From the NCBI GenBank assembly GCA_017615055.1, contig JAGAAW010000088.1, positions 1 to 64,000 of the forward strand: a stretch of DNA of 64,000 bases. Direction: 5' to 3'. Both the position numbers and the translations under genes were made by a program. Of the stretch, positions 53,001 to 60,450 are shown one piece after another. Position 1 is the first letter of the stretch, and each line of letters starts with the position of its first letter. Under the pieces are notes generated by a model. That model saw only the letters and a list, made by a program, of their open reading frames with translations, had not been told where the DNA came from and made no database searches. Source of the DNA: Fibrobacter sp. GTDB taxonomy: Bacteria; Fibrobacterota; Fibrobacteria; Fibrobacterales; Fibrobacteraceae.

Positions 53001-53870
53001 GTTGTTTACGCGGTAGTGCTCCAGGAACTGGTCGAAGTTCTCGTAGTTTGCGAAAAACTTGCGGCAGCCTTCCAGTTCGTCGGTAAAGCTCTTGCGGAAG
53101 TTCCCGGCGGGGCAGAACTTGGGGTAGTTCGGCAGCATGGCGGGCAGTATGCGCGAGTAGTCCTTCCAGGAATCAAAATCGAATTGCGGCAGTATCTGCC
53201 GGGGTGTGCGGGTGACGGAACCCTGCGAGTTTGCAAACAAGCTGTCGCTCGAATCCTCGGCGAAGTCGAGCCGGTTGTCTACCGCCTGTTCGAAAATCTT
53301 GCTCTTGCCGCCCAGGGCGCGCACGATTTTCTGTTCCTGCGGGGCTTCGAGGTTCGCTTCCAGAGTGTGGTGCTCGCGGTAGGCTTCCAGGTCGAGCCCA
53401 TGCAGCTTGAACAGCAGGTTGGGGCTTGAATCCGCCTGTTCGGCAATCTTCACGAAGGTCGCCACGATGTACTTGCAGGGCACGGGGTCGCGGCAGTCGC
53501 AACCCATCTTCACGTCGGCGATGCTGTCGAAAAGCGTAAGCCCGCTCTTGGCGAGCAGAAGTTCGAGCGGCGGGTTCATCGCCCCGTTCTTGAGCGCGAG
53601 CATTTCGGCGGGCTGCTGCATCAGCAGGTTCATGAACACGTCGGCCTTCTCGTCCTTGAACTTCGGGAATACGATGTAGTTGTTGTGGACGCCGCCGTTC
53701 GGGCCCTTCACTACGGAAATCACGCGGTTGTCGATGATGTCGATGCTCGTTACCTGCCCGCGTTCCACGAACTTTAGCCCCTGCTTCACGGCCTGCTCGT
53801 CGGCCGATTCCAGGAGTGTGTCGAGCCACTTGCGGCTCCACCAGGCATTTACGTGATTACCAAAATCCAT
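50046..53870 (-). CDS. SNF2-family DEAD/DEAH-box helicase with SWIM-like zinc motif
   Basis: 1274 residues from the ATG at 53868-53870. A SWIM-like site at C124, C126 and C132 lacks the usual final His (Y134). A long N-terminal region is followed by an acidic alanine/glycine-rich linker and the SNF2 core: motif I LADDMGLGKTLQ, motif II VIDEAQNIKN, motif III MSGTPVENRL, and C-terminal helicase with DRAFRIGQTRNVQVHRF. Such bacterial SNF2 (HepA/RapA-like) ATPases remodel nucleoprotein or recycle RNA polymerase. A TATATT box ends 7 nt before the start. No defence genes adjoin it. Confidence 0.88.
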   Translation of the reverse strand: MDFGNHVNAWWSRKWLDTLLESADEQAVKQGLKFVERGQVTSIDIIDNRVISVVKGPNGGVHNNYIVFPKFKDEKADVFMNLLMQQPAEMLALKNGAMNPPLELLLAKSGLTLFDSIADVKMGCDCRDPVPCKYIVATFVKIAEQADSSPNLLFKLHGLDLEAYREHHTLEANLEAPQEQKIVRALGGKSKIFEQAVDNRLDFAEDSSDSLFANSQGSVTRTPRQILPQFDFDSWKDYSRILPAMLPNYPKFCPAGNFRKSFTDELEGCRKFFANYENFDQFLEHYRVNNSKTFIAENEAMRIYHKNGWRWHFDHLNEGGNVIETGLSVPQVMGAVSWLGGRNLSWHHYTACYLFLLLKVAFHLVRTGAIYPQVFWTHKDVAQVRWLPAEMLPDILGIVADLEAAAPQKFAFTAREEEFVEMAEPAEQVLSLFISQLLRFAHTYKPALKTNHGNLLSFFFTCVSGRLAGNMLSVPAGIQKWFSVYSSLDFRTQLLFKCYETGEQVALEVFVIDTDKLTPISTLFEENDARLLSILNILNGIADSFKPMGTYIENRAASPIMMQGAVLLQFLQDCLKKLEIFGIKTEIPKNLMNVGKPKPKIRLQGSMSFGAFTANDLLDFDWEVAIGDENVSAEEFLELAENADGLLKYKSQYVEVSAEDLQRIREQIEGRAKGAKDPNAGTEGAADSENAGKDGAGTEGVNGESADSEGADDAPVITQAKLVQACFTGECDGIPVDMAGEFKQQFDSWRSETEVALPEHLNATMRPYQVRGYSWMYKNLEIGFGCILADDMGLGKTLQVIAFLLKMHEEGKLAEKKALVVMPAGLLCNWQVEIKKFAPELTFFAYHGGSRNLEKFNADVLLTTYATFRKDFEELNERPWQAIVIDEAQNIKNADSEQSRLLRRMRAPMKIAMSGTPVENRLMEFWTIMDFANRGFFPSAAEFREKFETPIQKMGNEKVAETFRKITAPFMLRRLKTDKSIISDLPDKIIQDEYAELTKPQAALYQKTLEHFMQELEMEQAMSEKANDAHALFKRKGIILQMILALKQICNHPATFLKGAAVAPQNNTEASDQPAEATPAETAEATSAPVEKAPALTSGKLQMLLDLLTSIQEQGEKTLIFTQFAEMGFLLERVITEELGLRTHFYHGGCTQTLRTSMIEDFQKNPECKVLILSLKAGGTGLNLTAASQVIHYDLWWNPAIEAQATDRAFRIGQTRNVQVHRFITKGTFEEKINALLETKKSIANMTVSAGETWLADMDDKQLGEVFGLDNTLV

Positions 53871-53877
53871 CGCGCCA

Positions 53878-53883
53878 AATATA
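53878..53883 (-). promoter_or_regulatory. -10 box (TATATT, extended TGC) of the SNF2 gene
   Basis: Minus-strand TGCTATATT; the hexamer ends 7 nt before the ATG at 53870, and TGGCGCG between them is no ribosome binding site. Leaderless geometry. Confidence 0.55.
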
Positions 53884-53895
53884 GCAAAAATTTGC

Positions 53896-55878
53896 TCATT
53901 TGTGCATAGATTTTCTGCGTTTATTGATGCAGGCCAAAGCAACGCATGCCAGCAGGTAAATCGCGAAGAACCACAGGAGGGCGGTCTCTACGCTGTCACC
54001 GTAGTGCTGGTAGGGCGTGTCGCGGGTCTTGAGCTGCATCTTGCGCTGGACGACTGCATCCACGAAGATGTCGGTGTTCTTGTCGTAATGGCCGTACTGG
54101 TCGATGAATGCGGAAACGCCGCTGTTTGCAAGCCTGGCGGTGGGCATGCCGTTCTCGATGGCTCGGTAACGCACGAGGTTCAGGTGCTGGTAGGGGGCGG
54201 TGCTGCGGCCGAACCAGCCGTCGTTCGTGATGTTCACCATCAGGCGCGAGCCTTCGTTGATGGCCTCGCGTACGAGGTCGCCGAAGATGGCGTCGTAGCA
54301 GATGAACGGGGTCCATAGGAACGGTTCGTAGACAGGTGTTTCCTTGCCCGGCACAAAGTCGCCTTCGCCCAGGTCCACGTAGTTGAGGATGGGGAAGATG
54401 TCGTCGAAAGGGATGCGCTCGCTGAAGGGCACGAGATGTTTTTTGATGTAGCGCTGGTACGAGTGCGGATTGTCGGGCGTGAACAGGAACGATGCATTGT
54501 AGATGTCGTACTTGCGCGGACTTCCGGGGGCGTTGCGGTGGAAGTCGAGCGCGCCCGTGAGGACTGCTGCGTTGTGGCGCGCCGCAAGCTTGTGCAGTTC
54601 CTTGATGGTCGCGGGCTGCCTGCGGATGTGGTCAGGAACGGCGGTCTCGGCGAGGATGATGAGGTTTGTCCCTGCACCTACGCTGTCGTCCACCATGCCG
54701 AAGGTCTTTGCGGTGATGGAGTCGAACCGCGCCTTGCTCCACTTTTCCCCCTGCTGGATGCTCGGCTGGATCATCGCCATCAGGGGGGTGTCGGGTGCGT
54801 CTGCGCCATAGAAGGGCTGTGCCTCGGGCTTGCTCAGTACGATGCTCCCATGAATCAGGAGTGCCGCGAATATCAGTGCCGGCGCGGCGAGCGGGAGTTT
54901 CGCGAGGATGAATTTCGTGCGGTTTTCACCTGCGGGCAATTTCCACGGGCTTTCGATGGCCTTCGCCTCCATCATGTTGGAAGCAATGATAAGCGCGGTG
55001 TACCCGAAGATGCCGATGACGGAGAGTGCCTGCAATGATTCGAGCGTGTTCCCGAATACATACCCCAGGTGGCTCCACGGGAAGGCGAAGTCCCCGCGGG
55101 TGCGGGTCATCTCGAGGCCCGCGTAGAATATGGGGTAGAGTGCGAGCAGCCAGGCGCGGCCCCCGAACTTGATGTTCTTTGCGAGCGTGTAGAAAAATGC
55201 GGCGAACACGCTGTAGGCGCTGAAGAATGCGATGAGGAGCATGACGCCCAGGCAGATAAGCCCGGAGGGGGCTGTCTCTACGTTCATCACGTTGTAAATC
55301 CAGTAGTAGTTCACCGTGTTGTATATCATTCCCGACCAGAACGTCGCGAATATTGCGGTGTTCCTGTTGTAGCGGTCGAGCACGATGAACCAGGGCACGA
55401 GAAGCACGAGCGACGCGGGCCCGAGCGGGAGTGGCGGGAAGGCGAATGCGAAAAGCCCCCAGGCGATGGCACTCAGGAGGAGCGCCCTGCGGGAATCGAA
55501 CTCGCGGAACCGCGCCACGTTCCAGCGGGCGAAAATTACCAGCCAGAAGATAAACAGCGGGAGGGCGAGGGTCGCTATCTGGTATAGGCCCGCATGCCCT
55601 GCCCCGGTAGAATCCCCGAGGGTGTAGTCAAGCGCGAGGAAAAGAAACTGCGATATGCCGTAGGTATAGATGTGCCTGCGGAAATGCTTGCGGGCTTCGC
55701 GCGTAAAGAGGAACCCGAACGCGATGGCAATGGGGGCGAAGTGCGCTACCTCCGTGTAGAGCCCCGGTTCGTTGGGTCGGAGCGCGAAGGCGACAAGTTC
55801 CGCCACAAAAAGGACTGCGAAATATATCCAGTAAAATTTCGGCTGCGAGCTAAATGTCTTCTTAATTTTGTCTATCAT
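53896..55878 (-). CDS. lnt: Apolipoprotein N-acyltransferase with extended N-terminus
   Basis: 660 residues from the ATG at 55876-55878 (AAGG upstream); typical Lnt is about 510. An additional N-terminal membrane region of about 130 residues (WIYFAVLFVAELVAFAL, AIAFGFLF, TYGISQFLFLALDY, LALPLFIFWLVIFA) precedes the standard part. The nitrilase domain carries catalytic E411 (ILAETAVPD), K479/K480 (YIKKHLVPFSE) and C527 (PFICYDAIF). Lnt adds the third acyl chain to lipoproteins, in keeping with the many lipoproteins here. An in-frame TTG at 55893 is less likely. Confidence 0.93.
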   Translation of the reverse strand: MIDKIKKTFSSQPKFYWIYFAVLFVAELVAFALRPNEPGLYTEVAHFAPIAIAFGFLFTREARKHFRRHIYTYGISQFLFLALDYTLGDSTGAGHAGLYQIATLALPLFIFWLVIFARWNVARFREFDSRRALLLSAIAWGLFAFAFPPLPLGPASLVLLVPWFIVLDRYNRNTAIFATFWSGMIYNTVNYYWIYNVMNVETAPSGLICLGVMLLIAFFSAYSVFAAFFYTLAKNIKFGGRAWLLALYPIFYAGLEMTRTRGDFAFPWSHLGYVFGNTLESLQALSVIGIFGYTALIIASNMMEAKAIESPWKLPAGENRTKFILAKLPLAAPALIFAALLIHGSIVLSKPEAQPFYGADAPDTPLMAMIQPSIQQGEKWSKARFDSITAKTFGMVDDSVGAGTNLIILAETAVPDHIRRQPATIKELHKLAARHNAAVLTGALDFHRNAPGSPRKYDIYNASFLFTPDNPHSYQRYIKKHLVPFSERIPFDDIFPILNYVDLGEGDFVPGKETPVYEPFLWTPFICYDAIFGDLVREAINEGSRLMVNITNDGWFGRSTAPYQHLNLVRYRAIENGMPTARLANSGVSAFIDQYGHYDKNTDIFVDAVVQRKMQLKTRDTPYQHYGDSVETALLWFFAIYLLACVALACINKRRKSMHK

Positions 55879-55911
55879 TCGCCTTAAATCCAATTCCTAA
55901 TTACTTCATCT

Positions 55912-55960
55912 GGTCTGGATCCTTCGACTTCGCAACTTCGTTGCTTCGCTCAGGATGACG
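55912..55960. repeat. Palindromic repeat element between rsmI and lnt
   Basis: Plus strand: TGGATCCTTCGACTTCGC, then AACTTCGTT, then GCTTCGCTCAGGATGACG. Same outer arms as the elements in the coding genes, but with a longer TTCGC-rich centre. It lies in the 125-nt gap between rsmI and lnt. Confidence 0.7.
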
Positions 55961-56003
55961 CTTCTTCCCACATTGCACACTTCACATTACACATCCCACA
56001 TCG

Positions 56004-56687
56004 TTACAGTCCGCTTTTATCCTTCGGGTTGAAAATCAGCACGAACTCGCCTTTGGGCGGGTGTGCCTTGAAGTGTGCGGTAATTTCTGCCGGCGTGCCG
56101 ATGAGGTGTTCCTCGAACTTCTTGGTGAGTTCACGCATCAGGGCAATCTTGATTTCGCCGAAAACCTGCCCGATTTCCTCGACGAACTTGTCAATGTTGT
56201 GTGGGCTTGCATAAAAGATTTGGGTAGCTTCTTCGTCCTTCAGTTTTTCGAGCAGGTGGATGCGCTGGGCGCTCTTCTTGGGCGAAAAGTACTGGAAGGT
56301 AAAGTGGTCGGTAGGCATGCCGCTAGAAACAAGTGCGGTAATCATCGCGCAGGGGCCGGGTATGGCGCGTACATCGATTCCTTCGCGCACGCATTCACGG
56401 ACCAGGTTGAACGCAGGGTCTGCAACGCCCGGGGTGCCGGCGTCGCTTACGAGTGCGATATCGCCCTCGTTCTTCAGGTACTCCACGTACTTCGGGGTCA
56501 CCTTCTCCTTGTTGAAGTCGTGGTAGGCCTCCATTGGCGTGTTGATGCCGTAGTTGTCGAACAGTACGCGGGTGTGTCGCGTGTCTTCGGCCAGCACGAG
56601 CGGGACTTCTTTCAGGATCCGCACGGCACGGTAGGTGATATCTTCCATGTTCCCGATTGGGGTAGCGACAATGTAGAGGGTATGCAT
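56004..56687 (-). CDS. rsmI: 16S rRNA (cytidine1402-2'-O)-methyltransferase
   Basis: 227 residues. Opens with TLYIVATPIGNMEDITYRA, continues VLAEDTRHTRVL and ALVSDAGTPGVADP, IPGPCAMITAL, and ends FVLIFNPKD. These are the conserved motifs of the tetrapyrrole-methylase-like RsmI family, which methylates C1402 of 16S rRNA. One nt separates it from the lipoprotein gene upstream. Confidence 0.94.
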   Translation of the reverse strand: MHTLYIVATPIGNMEDITYRAVRILKEVPLVLAEDTRHTRVLFDNYGINTPMEAYHDFNKEKVTPKYVEYLKNEGDIALVSDAGTPGVADPAFNLVRECVREGIDVRAIPGPCAMITALVSSGMPTDHFTFQYFSPKKSAQRIHLLEKLKDEEATQIFYASPHNIDKFVEEIGQVFGEIKIALMRELTKKFEEHLIGTPAEITAHFKAHPPKGEFVLIFNPKDKSGL

Positions 56688-56688
56688 G

Positions 56689-57246
56689 CTAAAAGTCCTG
56701 CGCAGAATTAAGGTCTGTGTTACGCCCGAGGCTTGTCTCGTACCGGATGCGTTCCAGCAGCTTGCGGTGCATCTCCTGGGAGGCGTCGTTCACGAGGTCG
56801 GCACGCAAAAGCCCGTACCAGAAGGCTTCGACGTGCTCGCTTTCCTCAAGTTCTGCCTTGAAGGTGAGGGTGCCGTTGCAGAAAATCCGCACGTCCATCT
56901 TGTAGGTCCAGGTTTCGTTCACGGGGGAGATGGGCCAGAAAGGCACGATGGCTAGCCCCACGTTCCAGGCACTTGGCGGGGTGTCTTGCGAGACGGTTGC
57001 GTTGATGTGTGCCGCCCCGCGGCAGCTTTCCATCGGGTAGCTGAGCGTGTCTATAACCCGTGTGTAGGCGCGCTGCAGGTTTGTGTCGAGGTACAGCGTG
57101 TCCCCGCCGTAGGCAATCGTGATGGGCTCGAAGAACGGGATTGTCTTCGGGTATTCCTGCAGGTCGTATTTCGTGAGGCTCATGGAACAGCCTGCAAGGA
57201 GCGCACAGCCCGCAATGGGGAGCGATTTTGCCACGGAAAATTTCAT
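56689..57246 (-). CDS. Lipoprotein, function unknown
   Basis: 185 residues from the ATG at 57244-57246. Lipobox CALLAGCS, then a beta-rich domain (FFEPITIAYGGDTLYLD, YKMDVRIFCNGTLTFKAELEE) and a C-terminal helix. Not recognised. TATATT box ends 7 nt upstream. Probably co-transcribed with rsmI, which follows one nt downstream. Confidence 0.6.
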   Translation of the reverse strand: MKFSVAKSLPIAGCALLAGCSMSLTKYDLQEYPKTIPFFEPITIAYGGDTLYLDTNLQRAYTRVIDTLSYPMESCRGAAHINATVSQDTPPSAWNVGLAIVPFWPISPVNETWTYKMDVRIFCNGTLTFKAELEESEHVEAFWYGLLRADLVNDASQEMHRKLLERIRYETSLGRNTDLNSAQDF

Positions 57247-57253
57247 TACCTTA

Positions 57254-57259
57254 AATATA
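57254..57259 (-). promoter_or_regulatory. -10 box (TATATT) of the lipoprotein-rsmI unit
   Basis: Minus-strand TATATT ends 7 nt before the ATG at 57246. An AAGG falls only 3 nt from the ATG, too close for a normal ribosome binding site. Confidence 0.5.
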
Positions 57260-57318
57260 ATTCTTTTGCCGCGCAATAAACTTCCCGCAACCTGCATACA
57301 CTAGTAGTTCCCAATTAC

Positions 57319-57324
57319 TATATT
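57319..57324 (+). promoter_or_regulatory. -10 box (TATATT) of lpxH
   Basis: TATATT ends 8 nt before the ATG at 57333; CTTCCTTG between them is no ribosome binding site. Confidence 0.5.
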
Positions 57325-57332
57325 CTTCCTTG

Positions 57333-58052
57333 ATGGAATCCTGTGCCTACTTCATATCCGATGCCCACCTGGGGGTGAACCCTCCGGGAGCGCTTGCCGA
57401 CCGCGAGAAGTCACTTATTGCCTTCCTTGGGTCCATCAAGGGCAACGCGTCGCACCTGGTTATCGTAGGCGACCTTTTTGAGTTCTGGTACGAGTACAAC
57501 GACTACGTGAACAAGAACCACATGGACCTCTTCTTTACGCTACGTGAACTTGTCCAGTCGGGTTGCGAGGTGCATATCCTGCGCGGGAACCACGACTTTG
57601 CCTACGGGGATTTCTTTCCGAAATCGCTCGGGGTGCAGGTCCACAGAAGCCTGATTCTTGAAATCCAGGGCAAGCGTGTCTATTTCCATCACGGTGATGG
57701 CGTCCCGAAATCCGATTTCGGCTACCGCATCATGCGTCGTGTTCTCGACTTCCCGCTGAATCGCTTCCTTTTCAAGCAGATCCACCCGGACTGGGGCATG
57801 GCTCTTGCCCGGTTCGTGGGTCGCAATAGCCGAAAGATTGGCGAATCCCGCAAGATTCGCCTGGAAGAATACCTCAACTGGGGCAAGTCCATCCTCAAGC
57901 ACAACAAGTGCGATATCTGCATCCACGGCCATCACCATATCGCCGGTATGTGGGATGTTGAGGGCGGCGTGGTCGCCTCTCCCGGGGAGTGGATATGGAA
58001 ACCCGCCTTCCTCCGTATGGAAAAAGGCGGGCTAGTTCTTGAGAATCTCTAG
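57333..58052 (+). CDS. lpxH: UDP-2,3-diacylglucosamine diphosphatase
   Basis: 239 residues. Calcineurin-type metal ligands in order: SDAHLG, VGDLFEFW, RGNHD, FHHGD and GHHH near the C-terminus. The VIVGDLFEFWYEY string and the helical cap (PLNRFLFKQIHPDWG) are typical of LpxH, which makes lipid X in lipid A synthesis at the inner face of the membrane. The gene ends 6 bp from the convergent gene at 58059. Confidence 0.88.
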   Translation: MESCAYFISDAHLGVNPPGALADREKSLIAFLGSIKGNASHLVIVGDLFEFWYEYNDYVNKNHMDLFFTLRELVQSGCEVHILRGNHDFAYGDFFPKSLGVQVHRSLILEIQGKRVYFHHGDGVPKSDFGYRIMRRVLDFPLNRFLFKQIHPDWGMALARFVGRNSRKIGESRKIRLEEYLNWGKSILKHNKCDICIHGHHHIAGMWDVEGGVVASPGEWIWKPAFLRMEKGGLVLENL

Positions 58053-58058
58053 GGCGAT

Positions 58059-58502
58059 TTATTCGTTGAATCCGCCTGCGTGGGATTCAGACGCCTTGAT
58101 CATCTTCTTGCTCTTGTTTTCGCCCCAGAGTGCCCCGATAACGTCAGTTTCCGAGAAGTTTTCCCAGAGTTGGTCGACCCAGCACCAGTGATGGATTGTG
58201 TCGCCACGGTCCACCACGATTCCTTCCTCGCTCACCCAGTTGCTCTTGACGGAGAAAGTCATGGGGTCGGGTTTATATTCCGTACCGAACTCGGTCTTGA
58301 TGGGGGATGCCTCGATGGTCCAGGACTTTCCGTCGGTCATCTTGTAGCATGCCACATTAATAACGAGCACGATAACCACTGCAATTGCCAGGAAGATCCA
58401 CATCTTCTTCGTGGCGAAGAAAATGCCGAGCAACAGGATAATTATGGCAAGGATGCCAAAATTGTAGTGGACGGAATAGAATGCCTTGAGTACGTCTATC
58501 AT
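58059..58502 (-). CDS. Hypothetical membrane protein
   Basis: 147 residues: two membrane helices (FGILAIIILLLGIFFA, MWIFLAIAVVIVLVINVA) and a soluble C-terminal domain with a tryptophan-rich stretch (DTIHHWCWVDQLWENF). Not recognised. AAGG lies 6 nt upstream of the ATG. Co-transcribed after 58518-59201 (15-nt gap). Confidence 0.6.
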   Translation of the reverse strand: MIDVLKAFYSVHYNFGILAIIILLLGIFFATKKMWIFLAIAVVIVLVINVACYKMTDGKSWTIEASPIKTEFGTEYKPDPMTFSVKSNWVSEEGIVVDRGDTIHHWCWVDQLWENFSETDVIGALWGENKSKKMIKASESHAGGFNE

Positions 58503-58517
58503 ACGGGGCCTTCTTTG

Positions 58518-59201
58518 TTACTTTGCTTTTGCCTTTTTCTGTTCAGCGATGAGCTGAGCGACGCTGAAGGTCACGACCTTGCCGGAAATCTTGCATTCCG
58601 TACGGAAGCTCTTCGTGGGAAGGGCGATGCCGTAAGAAGAAAGCGTGCCCATGAACGAGGCGTTGGCATGGCTTGCGATGGTGCGGACGTTGATGAAGCC
58701 CTTCTTGCTGAAGGTGAGCTTGAACATCTTCTTGTTCGCATCGTATTCGGCGACCATGGTGTCGTTCTTGGCGGTTTCGAGGGCCGTGCAGGAACGCTTG
58801 TCGAAAATGATGGTGCCGCGGCTGTCGATGGAGAGCATCGGGATGCCGACGGAGTTACGGCAGGGGAACAGTTCCCAGCTGCCTTTCTTCTTTGCCGGAG
58901 CGTTGCCGGAGAAAACAACCCTGTTGCCTTCCTTCACCATGGTGTATGCACCGGGAGCGACCTGAAAACCGGTGTTGTTCATGGCGCCCTTGAAGTAGAG
59001 CAGGTAGCCAGCACCGTTGGGCATGAAGCGGAAGGAGGTCGTCTTGAGAGTCTTGGTCGGGGTCACGGCGATGCGCTTGCCCACGGTATCGATTTCGACA
59101 TCCGCGTACGGATTCTTGTCGAGCTTAAGGTCCTTGACGGCCTGGTTGGAAAAACGGATAAACCCTCGGATATCCATTTTAATTGTGATCTTGTTTTCCA
59201 T
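58518..59201 (-). CDS. Hypothetical cytoplasmic protein
   Basis: 227 residues without signal or membrane segments. N-terminus DIRGFIRFSNQAVKDLKLDK and later repeats of beta pattern suggest two similar halves (about 1-90 and 130-220). Lysine-rich end AEQKKAKAK. Not recognised. A good AGAGGTG site lies 7 nt upstream. Upstream 59202-59410 (209 nt) holds its promoter region (TATATT near 59250) and no gene. Confidence 0.6.
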   Translation of the reverse strand: MENKITIKMDIRGFIRFSNQAVKDLKLDKNPYADVEIDTVGKRIAVTPTKTLKTTSFRFMPNGAGYLLYFKGAMNNTGFQVAPGAYTMVKEGNRVVFSGNAPAKKKGSWELFPCRNSVGIPMLSIDSRGTIIFDKRSCTALETAKNDTMVAEYDANKKMFKLTFSKKGFINVRTIASHANASFMGTLSSYGIALPTKSFRTECKISGKVVTFSVAQLIAEQKKAKAK

Positions 59202-59410
59202 ATATACACCTCTTGTGAATGATTAATTCGCTCCCTAACAAGTAAATTAATATAATTCGAGGCCCTTTGTCAAGTCCTTTTTCAGACAAGGTTATTTGAA
59301 AAAATAATAGTTTTCCTGTAATTATATGTCAATTTTAGACAAAGGAAACTTGTTCTGTAGAAGAATGCGAAAACGCCTGCAACCCGCATAAAATAAGGGG
59401 CTGTGGCTGT

Positions 59411-60190
59411 TTACGGCTGTTCACTTGTTATGATAGACAACGTTTTACGGAGTGTCTTTTCGCCCCGCTTTAGGGTGTCTAGTTTGTCAAAAACCTTCAA
59501 AAACGCGTGATTTTTGACACGATGTTTTTCACGGTCGAAAACGAGTACTTTGCGGTTTTGCGTGATATTGGACAAATCGGCCGGCATGGCCACTTTGGCA
59601 CGCACCAAAAATCTGGGGTAAAGGTACCCGTATTTTTCGTTTATGGCGTCGGCGATGCTCAAAACCGGGTCAATCAGGACGAGCGTCTGGCCCTTGCCCA
59701 GGTTCTCTGCCGCAAGTATGGCTCCCGTGCCGCGGCCCGCGATAAATGCGGGGTTGCCGCCCCATTCGGAGGCGCATTCCAGTATGGACTTTGCGTCGGG
59801 TTCGAAGGTTTCGCCCGAGGGGGTGCCCTTGTTGTTGCCCGAGCCCCTGTAGTTGAAGGCGAGCAGCGCTGTGCCGTCTAGTGACTGGACTTCGGCGAGG
59901 AACTGGGCCGCGTCCTCGTCGGCATCGGGGTAGTAGAGGAGGGCCTTGTCGCCCCTGTTCCCGATGGCCCAGCCTTCAAGGATGGTGCCGTCCTCTACGG
60001 TGCAGGTAAGGGGCTTTGCCGTGCTTGCAATGGCCTCGCGGGCTTCCTTGTGCGTGATGGCACGGGGGAAGGCGTTCCTGCGCTCGGTCAGCGCGAGGTA
60101 GAACACCATGCTCACGTATATGACGAGGATGATGCCTGCGATGCGCAGTATCCGCGCACCCAACCCTAAAGCCTTCTTCTTGAAATCCAT
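59411..60190 (-). CDS. Membrane-anchored alpha/beta-hydrolase-like protein, nucleophile lost
   Basis: 259 residues from the ATG at 60188-60190. One N-terminal membrane helix (ILRIAGIILVIYVSMVFYLAL), then an alpha/beta hydrolase-like fold of the BEM46/DUF1749 type: ALLAFNYRGSGNNKG (oxyanion loop) and FIAGRGTGAILAAENL, where the family has GxSxG. Here the nucleophile position is glycine (GRGTG), so it is probably not a serine hydrolase. Two terminator hairpins lie just upstream. Confidence 0.6.
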   Translation of the reverse strand: MDFKKKALGLGARILRIAGIILVIYVSMVFYLALTERRNAFPRAITHKEAREAIASTAKPLTCTVEDGTILEGWAIGNRGDKALLYYPDADEDAAQFLAEVQSLDGTALLAFNYRGSGNNKGTPSGETFEPDAKSILECASEWGGNPAFIAGRGTGAILAAENLGKGQTLVLIDPVLSIADAINEKYGYLYPRFLVRAKVAMPADLSNITQNRKVLVFDREKHRVKNHAFLKVFDKLDTLKRGEKTLRKTLSIITSEQP

Positions 60191-60203
60191 GTACCCAAAT
60201 TTA

Positions 60204-60227
60204 AAAATAAAAAGGCGCCTTCGGCGC
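60204..60227 (-). terminator. Terminator hairpin upstream of the hydrolase-like gene
   Basis: Stem GCGCC / GGCGC with a 3-nt loop, followed on the minus strand by CTTTTTATTTTT. It ends 14 nt before the ATG at 60190, inside the gene's leader or promoter. Confidence 0.6.
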
Positions 60228-60237
60228 AATAAAAAAA

Positions 60238-60268
60238 GGACCTTCGCTAGGAGTATTAGCGAAGGTCC
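60238..60268 (-). terminator. Strong hairpin terminator upstream of the hydrolase-like gene
   Basis: Perfect 12-bp stem GGACCTTCGCTA / TAGCGAAGGTCC with a 7-nt loop and seven T residues on the minus strand (60231-60237). No annotated minus-strand gene lies to its right. Confidence 0.75.
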
Positions 60269-60283
60269 GAGGGATGGGATTGG

Positions 60284-60420
60284 GTGTTCTCCAAATATAC
60301 CCAAATTTTTGGCGATGTGGTATAGGTAAAAAACAAAAAGTGTTCTCTAAGTGTTCTTTTTTGCCCTTTTTGTTCAAAAAAGGTGAATTTTGCCACTTTT
60401 TACGAAAAAGGGGGTGTTCC
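60284..60420 (+). promoter_or_regulatory. Four GTGTTC(T/C) repeats upstream of the TIGR02147 gene
   Basis: GTGTTCT occurs at 60284-60290, 60340-60346 and 60351-60357, and GTGTTCC at 60414-60420. The middle two are 11 bp apart, one helical turn. The set lies upstream of the -10 box at 60437 and is a candidate operator (inference). Confidence 0.45.
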
Positions 60421-60436
60421 CAAGAAAATAATAAAT

Positions 60437-60442
60437 TATCTT
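60437..60442 (+). promoter_or_regulatory. -10 box (TATCTT) of the TIGR02147 gene
   Basis: TATCTT ends 8 nt before the ATG at 60451, with TAAAACTA between: no ribosome binding site. Confidence 0.45.
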
Positions 60443-60450
60443 TAAAACTA

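Noticed and set aside
48664-53870. Defence island formed by the AT-rich genes and the SNF2 helicase
   Set aside because: The SNF2 gene has its own promoter on the opposite strand and normal composition, and no restriction, nuclease or CRISPR component adjoins it.
59264-59345. Inverted repeat CCTTTGTC / GACAAAGG upstream of the hypothetical gene at 59201
   Set aside because: Only eight bases over a 66-nt gap in AT-rich DNA; not enough to claim an operator.
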